This document shows positions 12,019 through 25,549 of a stretch of 64,000 bases of DNA, piece after piece. Every line of letters starts with the position of its first letter. The stretch's first letter is position 1. Made by a program: the position numbers and the translations under genes. The notes below the pieces were generated by a model. That model saw only the letters and a program-made list of their open reading frames with translations. It ran no database searches and was not told where the DNA came from. Location of the stretch: contig NW_026516700.1 of assembly GCF_025766255.1 (NCBI RefSeq), positions 248,001 to 312,000 on the forward strand. The letters are read 5' to 3'. The stretch is from Zychaea mexicana (Eukaryota; Mucoromycota; Mucoromycetes; Mucorales; Lichtheimiaceae).

Positions 12019-15000
12019 TCACATATAAGAAAAGGGGTGATAAGTATCGAAAAGAAAGGAGGATGGCGAGTTGCTCGTTTCACTCTCCATGACATCATTG
12101 ATCATCAATTGTAGGACAAAAGGGCTTACCTGGTTCAGTTCACGGATGATGTATTCCATGAGAGCGATATAAGCATAATAAGCCATGTAACCCTCGTCCG
12201 ACTTGAGTCCGAGCACATACTGAAGGCGCCGCATGAGCAAAACACGCGCCCTCTCAGCCGGTGGTAAATAAGGAGGCAGCGGCGTCTTCAGTTGCAATGC
12301 CGACGCCAACACGTAAAAATAGAGCAAAACATTGCCCACCAGCTCCGAGAACTCGGTATTGGCCCCCATCAAGAGTTGTTGGTGCACATGGACTGACCAC
12401 ACATCTTTGAGCACCACGATCCGCAACGATAGAAACTTGTCCAGGATGTTTTGACACGAGTTGAGCATCGAGTTGTACGTGGCAGTTGGGAATGGCCCTT
12501 TTAGCCGAGGTTCGCTGGGCGCATGAACGAGCAAATCCCGGAGTTTCACAAGGGCCTGTTGGCATTCGGTCTGGTGAAATAACATCTCTTCTGCATCATG
12601 TGTCGTTGACAGGTGCTTATACAGCCACGACAACCGAATCAGCAGGTCCGAGAGACCCTGTCTGAGCGCCTTTCTTGCTTCATATGGCCAAATATACGCC
12701 GTAACAATCAGACCTGTATTGATAAAGTCATTAGTTACTATCCAACCCATTCCACTGTATACTCTACTAGTATATGTGTAACATCTATCTTTTTCTCAAT
12801 GAAACATAAACAGAGTTTTTTTTTTTTCATGCTGTGTTACCTATCACAACGCCGAGTGATACGGTGATGCACCGTATCCATGCCAACTCGACAACGCCAA
12901 TATTGACAAACTGCACATCGTTACGATGATTGTACATGTAGAGAACAACCAGGTTGTACGCCAGCAGAGCAACTTGCCCGAATCGACCGTGGCGATGGTA
13001 TAATATGACCCAGAAGGCCGGGATGGAGTAGAGCCACGTCAATAAGGTAAGGACAATGGGGTTGGCTGGAAACAAGGTGTAAGTCAGCGTGGCAACTGCG
13101 CAGCCGGCAATGGTTGCTAGGACACGGAGAACTGCACCCACATTCGTGCCGCCTACCGTGGGGGTGAGTAGCGTCATAACCTATTAACCGCCCGTACGTG
13201 TGTGGTATGGTATATGTAAATGTATGTGTTGTGCGTATGTAGACCGTAAAAAACAGTTACATATGTGCATAGGTACCGTTATTATAAAAAAGTAAAAATA
13301 AAATAAAAAAATCTAATTTTAATATTACTGTATACAGCAAAAGAACGAAAAAAAAGGGGACGAGAGTCTTTTTTCTTCTTTGCCTGTTGCTGCTGCGGAT
13401 AAACTGCACACATCCTATGCAAGCAGGAGATATGTACGTTGAGGGGAGGGAGTAGAAGATGCAGCAGCAGCAGCAGCAACTGTCATGGTGTTGCTATCTA
13501 TAGCAACACAACTTCCCCTTTAGGAAAATACAGTTAGAGGGGAAAAAAGAAAGGTTCGAGCACTTACAGTAAGTAACGTCCATTCCATTCGATACTGGTA
13601 AAAGTACGGTTGAGTGTAGGGTATAAAAGCCAATGCAGAAAAGGCTATTGCCGTCAACATGTTTTTGGCCGCAAACTTGATCGTACGCTGTCGAAACAAG
13701 GAAAAGAAGCTCCACAGCTTAAAACTGAATTTATGCCGCTGGGTATTGGGCTGCGGGGTGTGAAGCGTATTTGAAGTGTTGTGGTTATTTGGCAAAAAGA
13801 ATGCATTATCTGCTGCATTCGTAGCGTTCGTTGTTGTCGTTTGATCCGTAGTTCTTCTCGATCGTGCCGTCGTCGTATTCCTGCGGTTAGCGTCGTCGTC
13901 GTGATTGCTGTGGCTGTACTGCGTCGCTCTTGCTATTGGCGGAGATGGTGTGGAGAGAGTGACACTACTATTTCTTCTTTTCTTCTTCTTCTTCTTTAAT
14001 GGAGTCGCCGTGCCTTCATCGTCTTGGTCGGCAACAGCCGCGCATTCGGTCGCATTCACGAGTATTGTCAATTCTTTGGCAAATTCCGATAGCGTAAACA
14101 CAAAGAAATATACCAAAAATACATTGTCTGCAGGCAACTCCTTCATGAGCTGCATATGCAAGTCGCTATAATTACGGCGGTTGTACATGCGACTCAGTGC
14201 ATGATGGAGCGAGTCTTCAAAAAGATCTATTGCCGCTAACAAGTTTTGTCGTAAACGACAAAAGGATGGGGGTGCTGCTGCTGCTGTAACAGAAGGGACA
14301 GCAGTAGTAGTAGTGGTAGTGCTAGGTGCATCATGTCGTTTAGCGTCCGCCGCTGTCGTTTTGTTGTTGTTACTGCTGCTGCTGTTATCGAACTGCGATT
14401 GTAGATGAACGATCGTTTGCTTGCAAGTGTAGGCCAATGATTTCATCGGTTGACGCACGGTTTTGATAAACTGAACCAACTCGCCGGCATTGCTATCATC
14501 GCTACCTCCGTCATCTTCGTGATCATGCTGTTGTCGTTGTTGTTGTTGTGGATTTTGGTGATGATGGTTATTGTGATGGTTATCATGTTGCTGGCTTTTC
14601 TCTCGCCGCAATTCGTGCTCGAGTTTACGTCGTTGGTCATCTGCCTTGACGTTCCATTGATGATGTTCCTGCATGACTTCAAACTGCAGACCACAGCTGC
14701 TTCTCAATCCACCAATATGCCGATCGAGTCGTTGAAGACTGGATACTATATCATCGTAACACTTCATACTGTGTGGATGCTCACGTTTAGCATTCACCAA
14801 GGATTGCTTCAATGCTGTACATCCGGATCTGTGTGCCTTGATAGCTTCTTCAAGCTGCTTGTTTGCTGTAAAGTTTGGCAAGTCGCAATCAAGGAGGAAT
14901 GTTTTGGTAAGTAGCTTGAGCAGAACACGGACCGATTGAAGGCTACTGTTGATGTCTGATCTACAAAAGTTAAAAAATATCATATTACATCACAATAAAC

Positions 15001-16677
15001 CGTCATTTGTCATTTGCAATAGTTATTAGACATTAAAAATAATGTTATAATTGCATATTATTACTCATAATTGCACCCTGCACTACTACGTCCCTCTTTG
15101 TAATCACACCAATATAAAACAATACGTTACTTTAGTTTTTTGGTTGCTGTGACAGGCCATAACAAGAGACAAACAGCGACAGAGATGATGGTTCCGATGG
15201 CCACCAGAACAAACAGCTGCCGAATGACAATGATTGGATTATACAGAAAATGTATTCTATCAGGTGACGGCTCACGGACCAAGGTGGATAAAATAATGAT
15301 GAATGCAAGTGCCGACGCTATGTAGGATATAAAAAGTATTAGTGCCAACCGGGTTAAAGTTTTTTCCATTCACATGCCATGTTTGATAACAGGGCTAACA
15401 AGTGAATGAGGTCCTAGCTGTTATCCCGCGAGTAGTGCCGGTTGTCTCATTGGTGGTCAATAAAGGCACTAGATATTATAAATACGGTTACCTGTTCCCG
15501 TGCTCGGTCGATTCATCCGACCTTTAAAATAAGCAATGACAAACGAGCTTAAGCCGATCCAGACACCCAGGGTTAATCCGTAACTGAGCCAGAATCTGCC
15601 TTGTGAGATCAGGATCGTGTTGATCGACACACTTGTTAGGCACAAGACCAGAGCGCACACTGTGAAAAGCCAACCATAACCAGCTGCCTCGACCATGCCA
15701 CCGACGGTTTTCGCCGGATTAAAAAATACAGTAACCGTTGCTGCTAGATGGCTTGCGACCATGTCACCTCCCACCCAAGTATTCAAAAACGGCACAAACG
15801 TGAAAAGGGATCCTAGCATATAGGCCGTACTGCACTTGATGACCATTTTCTGGGGATATGTCAATTTGAACCGCATGAGTCGATGACGGTAATACGAGAG
15901 CATGGAAGTTGCTCTGTTGCCACCACTACTGCTAGATTTCCCGTCGTCGTCGTCATCGTCATCAGATTCAATAGAGACCGGCTGTTGTTGCTGATTGGGT
16001 TCTGATTGTTGATGCCTATTTTTCGAAAGGAGTGGACTTGATTCACTTGCGGTAATAGTAGTTACAGTAACAGGATTATTAACAATGGCGCTATTGTCCT
16101 GCTGCGCCTGCAATTGTCTCCGCTGCTGATCCAAAAAGGAAGAATACGATCCAGGTACAGTTGTCAATGAAACTGTGCGTCTTTGTAGAATGCCATCATC
16201 AAGAACAACTTCATAGTCACTCAGAGTATCGTAAGAGGATGGATGCGACTTGTATCCAAAGTAATCCTCGTCTTGACGTTGCTGGTGCTGTAGCTGATGA
16301 TACTGCTGTTGAGGTTCTGGAGAAAGAGGTGATCGGATCACAAAAGAATCTGCTGCTGGTGTAGCTGTTGAAGATGGAAGCATGGCGGTATCTCTGTTTG
16401 GATGGGATATCATGATCGGGAGAGTCGTGCTACCAGTATCAGTACTGTTCAATACACTACTCAAAGAGGGTATCGGCTGTTGCTGGATAAGACTGGGAGA
16501 TGATGATGCTGATGATATAGTGCTTATGATATTGTTACTGCAAGTAGGAAACGTAGTATCTTGTCGTTTCCGTTTGTTGTTGTTGTTGTTGTTGTTGTTA
16601 TTGCAGCTCTTCTTGGCTGCAGCACCGGCTACCACATTGATGTTGTCTAGTACAGTCTGATGCGACAAGACACTCAT
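12019..16677 (-). CDS. large multi-pass membrane protein, FUSC / aromatic-acid-exporter-like (Brefeldin A sensitivity/ER transporter type)
   Basis: Five exons join in frame: about 16677-15490, 15318-15131, 14959-13567, 13180-12840 and 12719-12019. The N-terminal ~270 residues are Gln/Ser/Asn-rich and presumably cytosolic, ending in an acidic DDDDDDDGKSSS run. Two blocks of membrane helices follow (MVIKCSTAYMLGSLFTFVPF, VCALVLCLTSVSINTILI; later LALILFISYIASALAF). A central soluble, His/Asn/Gln-rich segment separates them from a second membrane block (AAKNMLTAIAFSALAFIP, VLATIAGCAVATLTYTLFP), and a helical C-terminal domain ends the protein. The double membrane/cytosolic layout fits fungal FUSC-type proteins (ArAE_2_N plus DUF2421 architecture), thought to be ER or plasma-membrane transporters. 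Substrate unknown. The FUSC label is by architecture; exon borders are approximate. Confidence 0.75.
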
Positions 16678-17233
16678 GCGTTTGAATAGGAGAAAGTGAA
16701 TGAGAATGAGCGAGGAAGAAAAAGAAAGAGAAACAAATATCGATTGAATAATAAACAGATCTGGTAAATATCAGTTTTTTGCACCTGATGATGGACAGAA
16801 AGAAAGTTTTGTCGCAGTGTGAATTACACTTTTCACACACGGAAATCCTATCCCCAATTCCGTGTCATACTAACTATATCATATCTATTGACATTACGCA
16901 ACTAATACATATTCCTGATATCAGATGAGAGCAATAAAATAAATTATATATATAAAAGAGTAGGGAATGTAGGTGAAAGGGCATGTTTATCTATCAAGGT
17001 TATCAACTAAGTTTCTTTTTGGTATAAGATGTATATATATAAAAAGAAATGTCTGTGCGACTATTGATGATGATAAAGCAGGGCCCGCCAATCCATCCAC
17101 GGAAAAAAAACCTTATTTTCTTTTCCTTTTTGTAAGCCAAAACAGCATAGTAGGCTCACTTCCTATGTATACAGCACCCCGCACTATTTGTCGTACACAC
17201 TGTTTTTTTTGCTGTCGTTGTGTGCCTGTACGT
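16678..17233. other. intergenic region upstream of the FUSC-like gene
   Basis: About 550 bp that must hold the FUSC-like promoter and the 3' end of the MBOAT gene. TATA-like ATATATATAA stretches lie at about 16945-16955 and 17030-17042. No gene seen. Confidence 0.45.
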
Positions 17234-18465
17234 TTAGAACCCAAAGATTCGAGTGAACAAATCCGGTCGTAGAAATGGTGCCAGGAACAAACGTCCCGTC
17301 ATTGTCAAGAATATGAAATGGGCCAAAATAGAACATGCGCGGTGCTTTCCCGTCGGACGTTGTGGATTGCCAAACTTGATTTCACCCCATACCGCAACAC
17401 CATGCAGCGTGAAAAACAACACTTGTTCTAATGTCATTGTACGCACCAGGGCCATGAGCATCAGTTCATGAAATATGCCACTGACAAGAAATACGGCAAA
17501 ACCGCGAACACTTGGTGACGACCACCCTATATATCGTCGCGATAGGGGTGTTGTTAAAGAAGAAGGCGGTAACGATGACGACGACGACGACGACGACAAT
17601 TCTTTCGTTTTCTTAATGCTGTCGTCGCTGTTGCTGTTGCCTGATTTGATTGTTGCAGCAAAGATTTGCTGATGGTAGATTTTGTGAACGATGCGATTCC
17701 AACGTCGACTATTTAACGATAAAACAAACGGTTTAATAAATGTAAACGGCGAGCCTGAAATAGGTGGAGGGGTATATACGTTCGTGTGCGTTAAAACTAT
17801 AAGAACTGTTGTTACCTCCAAAAGTCTCGCGGACTGTGGGCTAAAATAGGTGAATCGAATATGTCATATATTGGAACACCCAGTGTGCACTGGATACTAC
17901 CAACGCCAATATCAGCTAGCCCCATGATGCAATACACCTTGAATCCAATTAAAGCGGTCAACCACAGACTTTCCCAGCTCCAGTAAGGGATCGCCAAGAG
18001 TCTTTGTGAGTAGCCATGTGGAAGCCATGGATCCACCAAGGATTTCATCAGGGCCCATTTGAACACACCGCGGGCTATCTTGGCCAGGCCCTGAATTCGA
18101 ACATATCCTGTCGCCTGCTGGTTCTCTTGAAACACAAGCAACGTACTGCCAACATTTGCAAGTGATTCGCGGAAACTGAAGTTCTTGTCAGCAAAATATA
18201 CAATGTACGATGCAGCGTACCACGGTGTTCCCAACAATGTATTGTTCAAGAGTTCGCTAGGACAGGCAAATACAAGTGGGATGGAAATATGTATGGCGGC
18301 GAGGAAAAGGCGTAGTCGGATAGCACCTATGATTGGCTGTAGATGGCGAACGGCAAGGTAATCGAACCACAACATCAGTGCATGGCCTGTGACAAGGTAT
18401 AAGTCAGGAACGACGATTTGAGGTGGCAGGGTTACATCGATGACGGGTTGTGTATGGGCAAACAT
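17234..18465 (-). CDS. MBOAT-family acyltransferase, wax-synthase type
   Basis: Membrane-bound O-acyltransferase resembling fungal and plant wax synthases, which esterify fatty alcohols or related acceptors with acyl-CoA in the ER. Two exons (18465-about 17814 and about 17709-17234) join to give the family signature SPRDFWSRRWN across the splice site, followed downstream by the catalytic-type His in SGIFHELMLMAL. Several hydrophobic segments are evident (LFLAAIHISIPLVFACP, LWLTALIGFKVYCIMGLAD, VLFFTLHGVAVWGEI, ILAHFIFLTMTGRLFLAPF). A Ser-rich low-complexity insert (run of nine Ser) sits between the two motifs and is probably a cytosolic loop. About 370 residues, normal for the family. The acceptor substrate cannot be inferred. 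Confidence 0.82.
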
Positions 18466-18870
18466 TGGGAAAGAAAAGAAAGAAAAAAAGAAGGTGGGAC
18501 GACGGACAGCGAAAAGAGAGAGTCATTGAATTTTTTTTCAATGCTCAGGGTGCATCATCATGCATGCAGTTAGTTCGGAAAAAGGAATCACCGTTCAATC
18601 AAGACTTTATTCTTAGCCCCCAGAGCCACTCAAGCATATGCGGGATCAGTAATGCAATGCTTGTCAAAAAAAAGCGACACTTCATACTATGTAACGCATG
18701 CGCATATATATTCAGAAAGTATCATAGGAGTTGCATAATATCATAACGGATCGAGCATATTTAACTTGAGTTTGTTGCGAGCTATCTTTACAGTATTCAT
18801 AGTAGATGCCCGTATAACGAAATATAGATATGTAATTCGTTGTTTTCGCGAATGAGCCAACATATACACA
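18466..18870. other. intergenic region between MBOAT and P450 genes
   Basis: About 400 bp holding the upstream region of the MBOAT gene and the 3' end of the P450. No gene recognised. Confidence 0.45.
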
Positions 18871-21221
18871 TTACTGACGCTTTTCTACAAAGACCTTCAA
18901 TCCATTTTTCAATGGATGTGTAAGCGACATTGAGTAGACAATTTCTTGGCCAGGAACGAGAGCGAATTTGTATCGCTTCAACAAGATGGTAAGTGCCACG
19001 AGCCCCTCGAGGGTCGCAAGAGCTTGACCTGATGTTTATAAAGCAGTTACATGGAGGTATCAATGAGATTAAGCCACAGTGTTTGACAAAAGAAGAAATG
19101 TTTTTCTATAACGAACCTAGACAAACTCTCGGACCAGCGTGAAAAGCTGGCCATTTGGCTGCAGATTCCCGATGAAGTTCACCGTCCGGAGAAATCCAAC
19201 GCTCAGGCTTGAACATATCAGCGTCAGGACCCCAGAGTTTCTTGGATCTTCCCATGGCGTATGCTGACCAATTAACCTGATCGCCTTTGTGTACATGTGT
19301 TCCGTCGGGAAGTATGTCATCCTCCAATGCGATTTTATTGTTGCTAGGGACAACAGGTTCTAAGCGTAAAACCTCATAGAAACTATTTGGTAGTGCCGCT
19401 GTTAATACCTTCCAATAAAAGTATATACTTGATATTACTACTTACACAGCATGTGCATAAGCCATTTTCTTGATAGTTTCATAAAGAGCAGGCGCATCTT
19501 TTTCAATCTCATCGGGTATCGACTCGTTCACTTCAGCAAGTAATTTATCTTCCACTCGAGGATGTAGCAAGAGGTAATAGATTGTCCACGAAAGTGTTTG
19601 AGCGGTGGTATCTCTACCCGCAATGATAAAATTCAAGACCGTATCACGTAGCTCTTTGTCACTCAGTTCTTGACCTTCCGGATTACGAGCACTCATGAAA
19701 CGTGAGAGCAAGTCTTTGTACTTGTGTCCTTGTGCCAGTTGCTCCTTGCGCTCCGCAATCAAGCCATATGCAAATTCGTCGATCACTTTTATGTGCGCCG
19801 TGGCGCTAAGCTCACTGGGTCGCAAAATAGGACGGAGTGCTTCACGTAAGGATCCGAGAGGACTGATAATTCTCTGGAAACAATTATGCTGACAAGCATC
19901 AAACGATGTAGCAAAAGGAACTTTTTCGTTGTTATATAGGGCTCCAAGTTGCTTTCCAAATCCAAGGCTATAGAAACATTCGATTAGAACAAATCTATCT
20001 GTAGAATATGTGTGAAAAGCGTCTTTGAAAATAAAATACTTACTAGACGAATGTTTCGAGGGTGAATTTGTAGATTACGTCTTGGAAATCGATAAACTCG
20101 CCTTGTTCTGCCTTTTTGTTAAGAATGCGGTCTGACATGACATTTAGCTCTTTTACAAAGACTCTATGATAGAGGTACACAAACTAGAAGGGTTAGTAGC
20201 GTATTCTTCACCGTTTTGGTCTATAATAATTTTCCGCTGTCATGCATTACTCTACAGATCATTGACGATCAATTGCATAAGTCTTCCTTTCGTCACAAAG
20301 CAATATAGTATTGGTGCTTTATCTAATTGCTAGTTTAACTTGCCTGTGAAGAAATCTCGGAAATTGACAACGTTGAAGATTAAGCTCGCTGCCTTGCGCT
20401 GATACCGCCATTGTTCGCCTGATGTTGTTACAGTAAGTAATCATGTAGTCCGTATGGAAGCGATGTGATTTAGAAGTAAAAGGAAAAATGGATATATTTT
20501 GCCAAGAATTACCATTTGCTGCAAAGATACCATGGCCGAACAAATCATTCGTCATTTCACTAATCACAAATGAAAATTCGTTATTACATCGATCTCGTGG
20601 AAAGTTACAAGTGTTGCACGTTTCATTCTTTAAAACATAGTAGAGAAATGGTACGCTACACTGAGCGTTTGCCCTTGACATAATTCGAGAAATTGTCTGC
20701 GTTGATACAGTGTGGATCAATTGAAAATTCGGTACAGAACCACAGTAATATAAAGGATTTCTTAAAACATTCATCAAATACCTTTTAACACGTGTTCCAC
20801 TGCAGCAGGGTCGATCGTCATTATCCGTGGCGGGAGGCCTAGTACCGATACGTACCTGAATGATGGTATTCAGCAGCGAACAAAAGATGACAAGATGAAC
20901 AAAAACTGTTAGTGTGGCGTAGAAACTCGTTTTCCTCATATGAATCAGTTCGCATTAGATAGGATAGAAAAAAACGTTTTACATGGTCATGACATCCATA
21001 TGCTCAACTTTTTCCAAGAAAAAGTCAAGGAAGCGGTCTTTCTTGGCGATCTGTTCAAACATCAATCCAAACAACGGCATGCCGGGGACATTAGGGATGC
21101 CTTCACGACGTTCTGTGAATACTGCGCGATCATTGTATTTTAAAGCCAAGAGACCAAGTAGAGCTGCGCCAGTTAGTGTGGCAAAGCCCGCAAAATTGTT
21201 GTTGGAAAGAGTTTGAGCCAT
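18871..21221 (-). CDS. cytochrome P450 monooxygenase
   Basis: Heme-thiolate monooxygenase with an N-terminal hydrophobic anchor (residues 10-28) and so presumably ER-bound. About ten exons with short introns can be assembled from 21221 down to 18871. Exon 1 (21221-20983) ends HMDVMT. Later pieces read LGLPPRIMTIDPAAVEHVLK, NFSNYVKGK, DLFGHGIFAANG, EQWRYQRKAASLIFN and FVKELNVMSDRIL. Then follow the I-helix AGRDTTAQTLSW, the ExxR motif YEVLRLEP, the PERW segment and the heme-binding FHAGPRVCLGQ with its Cys ligand. It ends VFVEKRQ-stop. The architecture resembles fungal fatty-acid hydroxylases (CYP52/CYP5xx-like), but the substrate is not determinable. One intron appears to use a GC donor (see findings). 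All core motifs are intact. Confidence 0.85.
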
Positions 21222-23230
21222 GTTGGTGGAGTAGTTAAAGTTATAACGACTGCTTCACGATGAGAAGAGGAAGAAGAAGAAAAGGCAAAGCGGAGAGAAA
21301 TTCACAAGTGTCAATATTCTGCTTAAATATTTCATAGTACAAACAGGACCACGATCGCAAACCGGATGGTGGGAGTAGACTATTAAGCAACGCCGGGAAA
21401 AACTGCATCGGTGTATCGTTCTCCCATCGCCTCTTTTTCATTGTCCGTGGCCATTGTTACCGAGGCGCTCTTACAGCAAAGGGGATGGGATTTCCTGGAG
21501 TTTATGCGCACACCAAGTGATGTCATGTGAGGAGGCAAATTAATGCAATGGATCGTTAAGATAAACATTGCCATCTGGTGTTGTTTAGCGCTTTTCCCAT
21601 GTCATGTGCTCATGTTAGGAAAGTTCTCTTGACACGTATTTTCTTCTTAGTCATTATCGCACTGTGTGCTCATCGATCATAGTAGCGACTGGTTCAAACT
21701 TAAATCATATATTTGAAGAGAGACTTATCAAATACTGATAGGCCTTATTCTTCACAGTAAAGCTAGACTAGAAAAACCACGTCATTAGTGAGGTTAACCT
21801 CATGTACTGCAAGAAATGTATGGGTTAGCAAATGGGATAGCATGCTTTATGATTACAGCAATTTCCTACTATCTCTAATAGTGTAAAAGCGTGGGGTAAT
21901 CTATTTTCTCACACAGCGACAGCGATGGGAACGACGCTCGGTCGAACCTGCGCCGAGGTACATGTACCGTGTGCACAAAATGATAGCAGCTCTGATTTGT
22001 TCCACGATGCTTACAGATGATTCGAGGTCATCGTTTATCGCCCTGTTGTAATAATAAAGAGTATTAGGTACGCAACCAGCGGCTTCGCAGTGCAAAAAGA
22101 GGCTGAAAAAAAATTGTAAGTGCGTCCGAAGTTATAGATCACCGTTGAGGTTTTGAAATCTTACAGGGATTTGGAAGGTCGTTTTAAATGTCAGAAAGGC
22201 TACAAACGACAACAAACGATAATTTGTATCTTCCGGATGAATATATCAAAGTTATCGCGTTGGATATGTGCGTCTCATAGTGTCCAATATGAGCTAATGC
22301 GGGTAGTTAAATTTGATTGCACTTAATATATATTACCACTTTGTTTTCTTGATGTATCAATATGCGGGTAATTCAGAAACAGCTCATGATACCGATCGCT
22401 TATTTACTTTTAATAAAGCTAAGGGACACCCTAGCTTTTACACTTTACACCTTCAGCTACTACTATGTATAATCATATACCTAGAGGTGGAGATCAGTGC
22501 TGTGTAGATATAAGCTACATCTTTCCAATGCTCAATGAAGCTCCTCCTATTCGTTGCTCAGCTATACAGTATGTAAATTAATTCAAGGGAGGTAACAGTT
22601 AAGTATGATATGCCTCTACCACTACTAGATTAGCTGTGATTCGGCTATTGGCACCCTTAGAATATAAAACCATCATCTTGGTGCCCTGTAAGGCTGCATA
22701 AAAAATGGAGAAGCTCAATGAACAATCGGTAGTAGCCATACCACAGCTGTATTACTGATTACGAGAGATATCACTAATGCCAGACTTCATGGGAAAAATT
22801 GGTCATCAATGGATATTTTGTAAAACGAGGTCATCCCCGAAGACGTAAATGTGCATTATAATTTGTGTAATATCATAGAAGCAACGACGTATAAAAAGCA
22901 ATTACTCATACATGAATGTACATATTTTTGGTACTCTTTTGCGTATAGATCTAACAGATTGCAAAGACAAAAGAATAAGCGTGCTCCTAATACTGTTTCG
23001 AAAATAGACATTTGCGTTAGCTAATTTTAGCGTTGTAATGGTAAAAGAAATGAAGGTGGTAACATATCTGCTCGCGGGAAGGCTGATGATGATCACAAAA
23101 AGTAATAGTGAAAGACATTACTTTGTAATTGTATTTTCAGCACGTACACACTCATCATGAAGTCACTTACTATCATATGATTGGCATAGCGATAACCATG
23201 CCGGATAGTTGAGAAAAGCCTTATTACACA
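21222..23230. other. gene-poor intergenic region, about 2 kb
   Basis: Upstream of the P450. Only short open frames (none above about 66 codons) with no recognisable motifs; nothing supports a gene. Confidence 0.45.
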
Positions 23231-23259
23231 GTGGGATCTACTGCTGGTTTCAGTTGTCA

Positions 23260-23920
23260 AGGTACCCTTGCAGTTGGTTTAACTTGGAGCTTTCTGAATA
23301 GCGGAAGCTTGCCTTGTCGTGACCGCTTCTTGATTTATTCTGACATGGTTAGTGTAATAGGAAGTGAGGATGGGTTCTGCTTCAGCTCTGATTTGCAAGT
23401 GGCGAATGAAGCCATCGAGTTGCACATTCGATGCTGCTTGTTGTGAAAGCCGATCCTCGCAGTGCAGGATCTCTGCCAACTGTGTGATCTCTTCGTGGAT
23501 GATCTGCTTGACGTTTCCTTCAGTAAGGCCTTGATGTCTGAGCTCGTTCTCTCTGTCACTCCTCCAACGTTTTATGCCCAACAGGTTGTTGATATCCACA
23601 GCTGATTACCAAACTGGTTTTTGACAGAGGCCAAATATGCGCTGTACACTTTTGATCCCTCGTACAAGGCAGTTTGCTGCGGACCATCGAAAACTCCATG
23701 CGCTGGTAGCCGGAGACTTGGAGGTGGCCGTTGATATATCGGTTGATCGAGCTGCAGATCGTCGTACTTCCGGGCTTTGTGCGGCTCCGGTCGCGCGTTG
23801 TGTCAATGACTTGAATACTTCGCTAACAAATAAGAGTTGGACAAAATCCTGGAGATTGACCCGTCCGCTATCTTGAGCTGGCTGAGGATCGTCGTCTGTA
23901 TGGCGTTGTGTGTACAAAAA
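23260..23920 (-). pseudogene. decayed coding-like block of unknown origin
   Basis: On the minus strand a coding-like frame (23599-23282) reads GLTEGNVKQIIHEEITQLA and DGFIRHLQIRAEAEPILTSY. Immediately upstream, another frame reads LQDFVQLLFVSEVFKSL. The frames cannot be joined without shifts and no family is recognised. Amphipathic helical composition suggests a former protein, perhaps from a mobile element. Low confidence; it could also be chance. Confidence 0.25.
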
Positions 23921-25440
23921 AGGGGCGCAACGGAAATGTGTCGATTTCTAAATATCGTGTTTTGCAATGTGGAAACGGGTGAAACCACCTTGTCACACTG
24001 TGCACACAACCTTCTTTTCTTTCGTTGCAATTCGGTTCAACCCCGTTACAAGTCCGCATGTGCTTACAGCATAATGATGGGAGTGCCGACAACAATTGTC
24101 GATCACAATGTAGCAGTCATTCATTTGAAGGCGATCATGGCGCATGATATGTTATTCGAAAATATACTCGGTACTGGTGATTTTGAAAGGCTTTTGTTGT
24201 GACTCTATTATATTGTTATTGCTGTGCCATAGATGCTGTTGTTTTGTATGCCATGGTGCGCTTTAAAATCTGATGCACTTCTTCATCATTCACTTTTTGG
24301 TACGCTCTGTACGAGTACCATGATGCGATGGCGGAAGCATAGGCTGCTAATATACAACGGCTGAATTAATAGCGAAGTGCTACTATGTACAGTATCAGAC
24401 TGATACATGCAACTGAGAACAGCTGTTTAATCTTCTTTGATACAACACAAACAGAAACCGTGTATGTGGTCGTTCAGTTGACTATAATTCGATTTGTGGT
24501 TTTGACAGCAACAGTGCACATCCTCGTTTTACAGAGTCTCGGGTAGTTCTAGAATACCCTTAAGAGGGGTTGTGCTCGATCTTGCGCGGACAACTACCAG
24601 ATATCATTATTGTTTAGGAGTAAGGACTACCATATAAAAAGGGGCCTATAGGCAGAGGCATGATTACTGCAGTACTATGTGCCAAGAGCTCGTTGGAATG
24701 ACTGATGCCACTTGGTGAGCCAGATGTCATCTCTGAATTAAAAAACAAGCCATAAAGCATCTGGAGACAGTACATATATGAAGAAAATTATGTGGAGCGC
24801 GTTTTGCATCTCGCACTGGTAAAATGAAGAAGAAAAGAAGGCAATAGATGAGGTGAAATGAAGTCAAACGAAACAAGTTTCTGAAAACTGAGATACTGAT
24901 GACAAGAAAAGAGAGGCCTCTAATAGCTTGAGATTGAGTGATTTAAGAGTGTTTGTTGAGCATTCTCACAAATGCTTGGACAAGTGTGCTTAGACGGATA
25001 TAAACATAAAAAAGTTTCAAATCATAATTAGTATTAGAAACAGTTATGTCAAAATCGCTGTATAAAAAAATCATCGCACTCCCTCTCTCTCACTTTTGAG
25101 GGCACCACCCTCCTTAGAAAAGTTTGTAGGTCACACTTCCTATTTAGGTGTTCCATACAAATTATGCAAATCACCTTCTGAAAAATGCCAGTATTGATTA
25201 TCATCTTCTCCACAATCACTATGATCGAATCGACAGCATACTTGTTATGCACTAAAACTGCTGATTCGGACCCAGAATGGTTTTTCAGCATGTATAGGAA
25301 GAAGCATCCAGACACCCCTTATGCTAGCTTAATTCCATTGATGTCAAAGGATTTGAAAGAACTAGCCATGAAGAAACCAATCCTAGCAAATGCAATCATC
25401 ATTACAAACCACTTGATTAGATTGGCCTTTTGAGGTGGGA
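23921..25440. other. gene-poor region
   Basis: Nothing recognised. An 82-codon plus-strand frame at 25185-25433 contains a coding-like stretch (DPEWFFSMYRKKHPD) but has no known motif or clear splice partners. Confidence 0.4.
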
Positions 25441-25493
25441 AAAGGTCCTTGCTATTCCAAAGTCAACGAAGCTGATAGATAGATAGTATTGGT

Positions 25494-25541
25494 ATGGCTT
25501 CCAATGACCAAAAGGAACATGTGCTTATCGAATCATCTAGG
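25494..25541 (+). other. possible orphan first exon
   Basis: ATG followed by a short coding-like peptide (MASNDQKEHVLIESS) and a strong donor AG|GTAAGGAT at the edge of the AT-rich island. No downstream exon is visible, so any original gene would have been separated from its remainder. Speculative. Confidence 0.2.
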
Positions 25542-25549
25542 TAAGGATA

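Noticed and set aside
20319..20939. 206-codon minus-strand ORF as a separate gene
   Set aside because: It runs through exons and introns of the P450 in mixed frames. The true P450 pieces (MTIDPAAVEHVLK, EQWRYQRKAASL) lie in other frames of the same strand.
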